A stretch of 64,000 nt of DNA from Acorus gramineus (taxonomy: Eukaryota; Streptophyta; Magnoliopsida; Acorales; Acoraceae), in assembly GCA_030737835.1 (NCBI GenBank), contig JAUJYN010000012.1, forward strand, positions 2,804,208-2,868,207, in the 5' to 3' direction. Made by a program: the position numbers and the translations under genes. Shown here in pieces: positions 57,214 through 64,000 of the stretch; position 1 is the stretch's first letter; every line of letters starts with the position of its first letter. The notes beneath the pieces were generated by a model. That model worked only from the letters and a program-made list of their open reading frames with translations, had not been told where the DNA came from and searched no databases.

Positions 57214-58140
57214 TGGAATTCTAATGCAATATGGATAAATTGGATTTGGGGTTGTTTTGAACAACCTATGTTCTCAGTATTGGTTAAAGGATCATTAAGT
57301 AGCTATTTTTCAGGATGCTCTAGCTTAAAACAAGGGGATCACTTATCCCCATATTTTTTTTTGCATAGTAATGGAAGGTCAGAAAATTCAAAATCAGGTC
57401 TATTGAGAAATCTTACTCCCTGCCATCTACTTTTTGCAGATCATCTGCTATTATTTTGTGATGGCAGAGAGAAAAGTGTGTTTACATTGAAAGGCATTTT
57501 AGACAGATTCTCTGTTCTATAAAGGATAACCATCAGTTGGACTAAAAATAGGTTATATTTGTGGGAAGCAAAAACAGGATATCTGATTTGTTGAAAAAAG
57601 GATAACTGTCTGTCAACTACTTGGGTTTGCCACTTTACAATACTAGATTAACAAAGGAGCATTGCATCCCCCTTGTTCAGAAAATTCAAAAAAGAATCTC
57701 TGAAGTTAAAACTCCTATCCTTCGTAGGAAGAGCTTAACTTATAAAGTCAGGTCCGGTGCCTTCTACATCCTTTAAACCGTTTTCCACTATATTGAACAC
57801 ATTTACAAAAAAATTGTGGTCTGGGACTGACTTAAAGAAAACGGTACATGCAGTTATTTGGGCTGAAATTTGTGCTCCTAAAGATGAGGGTGGATTGGGA
57901 ATTAGAAGGCTATATCTGATTGGAACAAGCATATGTTTGCTGCTGCTACTTCTAATTTGTGGGTTCAGTGAGTCAAAGACAACTATCTTAAAGGGAAATC
58001 TGTATGGCGCGTAACGTGAAAAAGTAATTCATGGTCTTGGAGGAAGTTAATGAAAACTAATTTTTCTATTTTAGCACTTCAACAGATGTTCTGTTGGTTC
58101 TGGGAACTTGATTTTCCTATGGCTTGAGTGGTGTATTCCA
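57214..58140 (+). pseudogene. LINE reverse-transcriptase fragment, copy 1
   Basis: Broken frames read FSVLVKGSLSSYF...LKQGDHLSPYFF (motif B), LLFADHLLLFCDG (motif C with the second Asp changed to His), then SWTKNRLYLWEAKTG, YLGLPLY and KVRSGAFYIL. Many stops. 57424-58130 is duplicated at 62130-62740. Confidence 0.72.
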
Positions 58141-58494
58141 AATGGGAGACCAAGATATACAGAACAATAGATACTCACATTTGTAATAAGGACAAGAAGT
58201 TCAGATGGCCAGTGCTCTTTAAAACATGCATTTAATGCTGTATGAATAAAAACCTTAGGTGCTCAATGGATCCTGCTCAATCAAATATGCATGGTACTGA
58301 AGGCAAATGTATCATTGTATCATTGCATCAACTGGTTTGTGGGCAAATGTATTGTTACAAAATCAACGGGTTTTCAACAAGATGTATGCTCATCAAAAGA
58401 CAAACTAGTGCAATTTGAAGAGTTCATAACAAGTTTGTATCACAATGAAGTCCATCTTTTCCTAATGGAGGAACTAGTTCATCATAGAGATGAT

Positions 58495-59151
58495 GTGGTT
58501 CAACTCCCTTCGGATTCTGTAGAGTCCAGTCATCTTTTCCAATATTTCTGTGTGATGTCGTACAACTTCTCGCACACGTTGCTTCGTTTTTCGAGTATCT
58601 CCCTTCACCAGATACCTCCTGAAGGAACGAAAACCAATAGAGAATCATTAATTAAATTTACAAAATGTATTACTAAATAGGCTAATTTAAGCTTATGCAT
58701 CCCTTGTTTGTCTATACACACCTAAATAGACAGAACAGAATATTCAAGTCTTAGTACTTACTCAGCAGGATTCAGCTTCTTCTTCTCTTTGGCTGACGGT
58801 TGATACTTGGGGATTACTTCTCGCTCCCTAGTAATGGCACGCTCTGAATTATATGCACGAACTAACTTGGGCTGTAAAGCAGTTATTTCATCATTAACTC
58901 GAATCATGGCTCTCATGTAATCCACTCTGGTAGCCGAGCCCATTGCAAGTTGATGATTACTGCTTCTTGCTGCCCTCTCTATCAAATTTTTTGTTCTTCC
59001 ATCTACAAAACTAGGTATATCAACTTGAATGCTTGCTGAAAGGGTGTGCACATCATCAGGATCCCAGGCTACACCCTTTCAGCAAGCATTCAAGTTGATA
59101 TACCTAGTTTTGTAGGCTACACCCATCTACAAAAATCTCAGCCATCACCCT
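58495..59151 (-). CDS. Unrecognised spliced gene fragment, about 150 codons
   Basis: Two minus-strand exons fit together. Exon A starts after an AG near 59152 or within the hairpin and ends at about 58761 (GCTGA|GTAAGT). Exon B starts after TTCCTTCAG and ends at a TAG near 58495; they join as ...KLNPAERYLVKGDTRKTKQ.... The product is charged and largely helical (SASIQVDIPSFVDGR, AARSSNHQLAMGSA, YMRAMIRVNDEITALQPK, VREVVRHHTEILEKMTGLY). I do not recognise the family. The 5' part of exon A contains a 45-bp inverted duplication that interrupts any frame from ATGGCTGAGATTTTTG at about 59147. LINE debris lies on both sides. It could be a disrupted host gene whose upstream exons lie at 63.05-63.35 kb. 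The function is unknown. Confidence 0.4.
59003..59115. repeat. 45-bp perfect inverted duplication with 23-bp spacer
   Basis: 59003-59047 (ctacaaaactaggtatatca...) and 59071-59115 are exact reverse complements. The spacer 59048-59070 contains gcacatcatcaggatcccag. It lies at the 5' end of the unrecognised exon. Confidence 0.9.
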
Positions 59152-59329
59152 GCAAATATATATAAGCATGGAAATTCATAAAACACAATATAAGAACGCA
59201 TGTAAGTAAATACTTCATATTTCTTAAAAAAATGTTCTTCACTAACTAAGTATATACTTCAAAAAATCAAACATGCGTGACAGCTGCAAATGGGGTTACA
59301 AACGGGCTTAAGAAAATCAATTTGCTGAC

Positions 59330-61960
59330 ATCCCGCAGGAGATTTTGTCACAGAAAATTATTGAGGATATGGTAGCTGATCTTATAAAGCCTTTCTCAGA
59401 ACAAGAGATAGAGTTGGTGATTCGTAGCTTGCCAAGAAATAAAGCACTGAGACCGATGGATATCCAGGTGAGTTCTATTAGAGGTTCTGGTCTCTTCTCA
59501 AAAAAGATATTTGTCAGGCTATATGAATTATTTTCATCAAACCAGTGAGATGCCTGTGGCCTGGGGCTCTACCCATATTGCGCTCATCCCGACGGTGGCA
59601 AACCCAAAGACATTTAAAGATTATGAACCAATTAGTGTTTGTGATACAAAGTATAAAATTTTGTCAAAGTTACTGGCGAATTGACTAAAAAAAGTCCTTC
59701 CTAATTTGGTGGGGGTAGAACAAGGGGCCTTTGTTCCTCATCGTTCAATACATGCAAATCTCCTGCTTGTATAAGATATAATGCATTCTTTGCAGGTTCA
59801 AAAAGGCCGTCATGCACTAATTACTGCTAAGATAGACCTTGCGGCCACATATGATTCAGTGGAATGGGTTGCTCTAATCCAGACTATGGAGCTATATGGT
59901 TTCCTGGAGTTGTGGATACATTGGATTAAATGTTGTATCTCCAAATTCCGTATGGCCGTTCTAATAAATGGTACACCCACAGAGTGGTTTAATATTGGAA
60001 GAGGTTTGAGACAGGGGGACCCTCTTTCTCCCTATCTATTTGTGCTTGTAGCGAAAATCATCTCTGGGATGTTAAAAAGAGCACAGTGAGAAGGCCGTTT
60101 ATATGGGTATCAGCCAGACATTCAGCTTACTGGACAACTACTTCCGCCGGGTCTCACGCATGTCATGTATGCTGATGATTTGCTTGTTGTTAGTTTGGCC
60201 ACACCTTCACAATGTAAGGTGATCAGACAAGTTTTGGAGGATTGTAAGGGATTGACTGGACTAAAAGTGAACTGGAGAAGGAGTTCTCTCAAATTTCTCC
60301 ATCAATTCCTCCCCGTTTTACTAGATGGATGATCAGAATCCTTCAGGTTAACACTGCTTATACGTCTTGGAAATATTTGGGACTTCTAATTGGTGGACTG
60401 AACTTGACGAGGCAGAGACGTTTAGCTGTGCAGGAAGTAGTGTTCAGGAAACTTCAAGATTGGAAGGGAAGATTACTTTCAATGGCTGGAAGATGTGTCT
60501 TAATCTAAGCTGTGCTTAATGCTCTTCCACAACACTTTATGTTATCTACAGCAATGCCAATTTCAGCAACCATGGACATGGAAAGGGCTGCTGGATCATT
60601 TTTGTGGAATGGAATTACGACTCATTTGAAAATCCACACTTATTAGTTGGGAAGTGATCACCCGTCCGAAGCTGGAAGGTGGTTTGGGCCTACGACGGAT
60701 GCCCCTCTTGTATGAAGCTATGCTAGGGGTGGTGGGTTTCAGATTTTTTGTTAACTCATCTGCTATTTCCCAATTCTTCGCCTTAAAGTATAAATGGAAT
60801 GGCGACCCATGGGAGATTGGGGACATTCATCAAACTTCACAGGTGTGGAAGGCAGTATCCCGTGGTATAAGAACCATACGGCCATATCTTCTGAAGATTC
60901 CTGGCCAGTTGTCTGATATTGATTTTTTAAGGGATCCTTGGTTCACTCCAATCCCTTTCTCTAGATTTCCAACTTTCATCAACTGGGCTTGCCTGGATTT
61001 CAGGTTATCAGATATGGTTGATAATTCAAGATGGCGGGTAGATAATCTCAGATTGCTTTTACCGGAATTCTGGGTGGAATCGATAGTTAAATCTAGCCCT
61101 CCTAAATGCACTAATTCTGGCAAAACATTTTGGTGTTGGGTTGGCTCTTCCTCTGAAGCACCTCGAGTGAGGGACATCTATAATGCGATTCAGCCGGGCC
61201 TTCCAAATACTCATACTAGAGCTTGGAAAGAGGTATGGTCTTTGCCTTCTTCCCTAAAGTGAAAATGTTTATTTGGAAATTATGTTGGGATAGGCTATCT
61301 ACCAAGGAGTATTTAGCTTCAATTGGTGTGTATATGGATAACAGATGTGCCTTTTGTCTTGCACATGTAGAGTCCTCATCACACCTTTTCTTTCAATGTC
61401 ATTTTGGGGCTGATTGTTGGAAGATGATTCCTACTAGACTACAGCCACCACATAAAATTTGGGAGGCTAGCAACTGGCTTGAGGTATTTTCTGGTGAGTT
61501 TTGGAAAACAACCAAACATTCCATTAGCCGTAAAATAATGATGGCATTTATGTTATGGCACATATGGAAAAGTAGAAATGAGTGGATTTTCAAAAACATA
61601 TCCCCTCAGCCCCATTTAGTGGCTTCAAGAGCCCTGGTACATGTTAGAGAATGTATGTCTGTAATGGTTAAGGAAGATGGGGAATTGAGGGCGATGGAGA
61701 ACTTGAAACCACAGCTTCAATGGTTAGAATGTATTAGAAAAATGCAACTAAAATATGTAATTGAAACAGAGGTGTTACTTTTAACAGATGGAAGTGCAAA
61801 CATGCAGAAATGGGGGGCTGGAGCTGCGTTTATAGTTGTCAGTCCTTTTAAAATTCTTGGCGCAGGATATGAGGGGTGGCCTTGGGCCTCTTTTCTTAAG
61901 GATGGAAGCAGTTGTGATTTAGATGGGATTACAATTTGCCTATACTGCTGGATATGGTAA
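59330..61960 (+). pseudogene. L1-type LINE ORF2 remnant (RT, zf-RVT, RNase H), 5'-truncated
   Basis: LINE ORF2 proteins copy the element by target-primed reverse transcription. The order is: linker (IELVIRSLPRNKAL, 59345-59480), RT finger/palm (ITAKIDLAATYDSVEW at 59811; LRQGDPLSPYLFVL), the catalytic YADD at 60168-60179, thumb debris with stops (60250-60650), the C-terminal domain (RPKLEGGLGLRRMPLL at 60663), zf-RVT (MFIWKLCWDRLSTKEYL...CAFCLAHVESSSHLFFQC, 61268-61400) and an RNase H start (VLLLTDGSANMQKWGAGAAF, 61770-61830). The endonuclease is missing and numerous stops and shifts are present. It separates the unrecognised gene fragment from 63-kb exon-like sequence. Confidence 0.85.
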
Positions 61961-62092
61961 TATTCGAGTTTGCTCGGACTGTCTACCTATTTTGCAGCTT
62001 CTACAGACAGGATATATTCAGAGGGGTAAAAAGTTTGTAAAGACGATCCAGTCCGTTGTTGTGTTACTAATAGAGGAACTCAGATCATTGTA

Positions 62093-62740
62093 ATGATGAT
62101 CCAGTTCAACTCCCTTCGGATACTCAGCAAATTAGTCACTGCTCTGTTTTTTGCAGATGATCTGCTATTATTTTGTGATGCCAGTGGGAAAAGTCTGTTT
62201 ACATTGAAAGGCCTTTTAGACCGATTCTGGTTAACTATCAGATGGACTAAAAGTAGGTTATATTGGTGGGAAGCAAAAACAGGATAAATTTGTTGAAAAA
62301 CAGGATAACTGCTCTTTCTTATAGTACCAGATTAACAAAAGAGCATCGCATCCCCCTTATTCAGAAAATTCAAAAAAAAATTTCTAGATGAAATTTAAAA
62401 CTCCTATCCTTCGTAGGAAGAGCAAAGCTTATAAAGTCGGTTCCGGTGACCTCTACATCCCTTAAAACAGTTTTCCACTATATTGAACAAGTTTTTACAA
62501 AATATTTTGTGGTCTGGGGCTGACTTAAAGAAACAGTCCATGCAGTTAATTGGGCTGAAATTTGTGCTCATAAAGAAGTGGGTGGATTGGGGAATTAGAA
62601 GGCTATATTTTATTGGAACAAAGTTGGTCAGGGAGGAAAAGTAATTCATGGGCTCGGAGGAATTTATGAAAACTAATTTTGCTAATTAAGCACTTCAACA
62701 GATGTTCTGTTGATTCTGGGAACTTGATTTTGCTAAAGAA
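62093..62740 (+). pseudogene. LINE reverse-transcriptase fragment, copy 2
   Basis: This segment is a close duplicate of 57424-58130: FFADDLLLFCDASGKSLFTLKG (FADD at 62150-62161, here with both Asp intact), WTKSRLYWWEAKTG, then frame-broken sequence. The last shared words are acttcaacagatgttctgtt and ctgggaacttgattt. Confidence 0.75.
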
Positions 62741-63460
62741 ACTACTGAAATCCATCACAGATGATATGAGAACATATATGGAGGCATTCAAAGCCTTATC
62801 CCGGTCTCACATTCAAGAAAAGCATAAAAACCCATTCAAGAAATTGATTTGGAAACCCTTGCGAAACCAGATTCAAGAAACACCAAAAGCATAACAATAA
62901 ATCCAAATTGCAAAAATTTTAAAAGCTTCATATACTTATTTCACCCGTACAGAAAAATATAAACCACACATCGATCCAAAATACAAACAAAAGAAAAGTT
63001 TCATATGCGCAATGATCATAACATATGGAAAAGATCAATCTGTTTAATCTGACTTACTTTGATCTGAGTATGAAGAACTCTTCCAAGATTTTGATCCTGA
63101 TTTACAGATCGCATTCACTACTGCTGCAATCAAGACAGACGAACCAAGGTTTGTATTGCTGTAAACAACAATCAAAATATGAAGAAAAACAAACCCAACC
63201 CATGAAAAGACAAAACAACAATTCATACTTACTTTGACCAGTTTCAAAAAGCACTCGCAAGATTTTGGGACCCAATCTGGCTTGCACTGATCACCTGCAA
63301 CAAAAACATTACAATGCATTAAAGAATTAGAATCGAAAACCATTTTTTAGGTTCTTGTGAAACCCATTCTCTCTCTCTCTCTGTCTGCAACAAAACATGT
63401 GTTCGCGCCTTCTGAAAGAACTACTGTTTTTCTGTTCTGAGCGGAAATTTATATTTGAAA
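62741..63460 (-). other. Possible 5' exons of a disrupted minus-strand gene
   Basis: On the minus strand there is a TATA-like ATATAAAT at about 63450 and a GA tract at 63361-63380. Two exon-like blocks are bounded by strong sites: ...TTGTTGCAG|GTGATCAG...GTCAAA|GTAAGTATG (about 63295-63235) and GTTTACAG|CAATAC...ATCAAA|GTAAGTCAG (about 63163-63056). Reading frames do not join convincingly to each other or to the exons at 59 kb, so these may be untranslated exons. Low confidence. Confidence 0.25.
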
Positions 63461-64000
63461 ACACAGAACGGTCAGTTGATGTTGTTGGTTGGGCCGGGTT
63501 AATTGGGCCAGCTATTCTCAACCCGAGCAGCTAAGGAAAATGAGGTTTGCAAATTGGGCGGGTTGGGTTGGGTCGGGTTAAAGCCTTCTTCAAACCCAAC
63601 CCAATAACTGACCCAAACCCAACCTTGAATCCGCCGGTTCAGGTTGGGCCGGGTTATGCCCGGTTCGGGCTCGGATTTAATATAAATACTAAGCATTGAA
63701 TAATAATAATAATAATTAATTAAGAGAGTATTAAAATCTGTTTCTTTCAAAAAAAAATTTCATTTTCATTAAAAAAAAAAATTCAAAAAACATATCATTC
63801 ATCAATCAAATGGTCTTTCAAATCTGATCATCAAATATAAAAAACGTCTCTCCATAATTCAAAATTTCAAATCCCCAAATGGGTCTCCATTTTTTATCAA
63901 CTAAAAATTTCAAAATCAGAACTTCAAATCAAGAAACCACAAAAAATGAAATGCTTGAGTTGGGTCTTGAAACCAAAAATTAAAAAAAAAAAAAAAAAAA
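63461..64000. other. Right-edge region: GGGTT-type repeat and AT-rich DNA
   Basis: 63544-63670 is a degenerate gggttgggt/cggttcgg repeat like that at 48565-49080. It is followed by (TAA)n (63699-63716) and A-rich DNA to the edge. No gene. Confidence 0.5.

Noticed and set aside
63044-63343. 99-codon minus-strand ORF as a gene
   Set aside because: It runs through two strong splice donors and an acceptor, and its frame does not continue across them; treated as possible untranslated exons.
1-64000. tRNA or rRNA genes
   Set aside because: No sequence with convincing tRNA A/B boxes or rRNA similarity was noticed on either strand; the tRNA-like word at 51625 is a retrotransposon primer site.

Overview
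The window is nuclear DNA from a flowering plant. It has spliced genes with plant-type proteins, an AT-rich background, and many nested DNA transposons, LINEs, one gag-only LTR element and MITEs. The gene density and the AT-rich genes do not look grass-like, but I cannot name a species from the sequence.

Four host gene models are supported. (1) A 5' portion of mannosyl-oligosaccharide glucosidase (GCS1/MOGS, ER N-glycan processing) lies on the minus strand at 1420-2546 and runs off the left edge. (2) A two-exon gene for an unrecognised 71-residue secreted peptide lies on the plus strand at 15705-16198. (3) A complete 14-exon uridine kinase/uracil phosphoribosyltransferase-like gene (UKL type, 471 aa) lies on the minus strand at 32757-44496. 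(4) A complete 3-exon F-box/LRR/FBD protein gene (469 aa) lies on the plus strand at 54928-56607. A fifth, unrecognised spliced coding fragment lies on the minus strand at about 58495-59151.

The rest is mostly mobile DNA, and Mutator-like elements (MULEs) are the main theme. A 7.3-kb MULE (2728-10015) has a perfect 9-bp target duplication. It carries a decayed MURA transposase on one strand and a decayed Ulp1-type cysteine protease on the other. A second, decayed MULE (about 22.6-26.36 kb) keeps only the N-terminus and SWIM/zinc-knuckle end of MURA, plus an apparently intact 124-aa GRF zinc-finger/transmembrane ORF. Two foldback MULE-MITEs lie at 17037-17938 and 18418-18907. A 1.3-kb Pack-MULE-like element (44656-45949) carries a frameshifted pentatricopeptide-repeat gene fragment. 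The first MULE and the Pack-MULE sit about 170 and 150 bp upstream of the start codons of GCS1 and UKL.

Other mobile DNA: three copies of a Tourist-like MITE family (TTA duplications), one further MITE with a TAA duplication and a decayed relative, a gag-only LTR retrotransposon (49717-52057) with a tRNA-Met primer site, and LINE fragments (10.4, 30.4-31.1, 42.2-43.1, 56.8-58.1, 59.3-62.0 and 62.1-62.7 kb). A pair of related non-coding repeats lies in inverted orientation (about 11.8-14.35 and 19.69-21.95 kb). No tRNA, rRNA or CRISPR was seen. Positions come from reading the sequence by eye. Splice sites were placed by frame continuity and consensus; family names rest on remembered motifs, not on searches.
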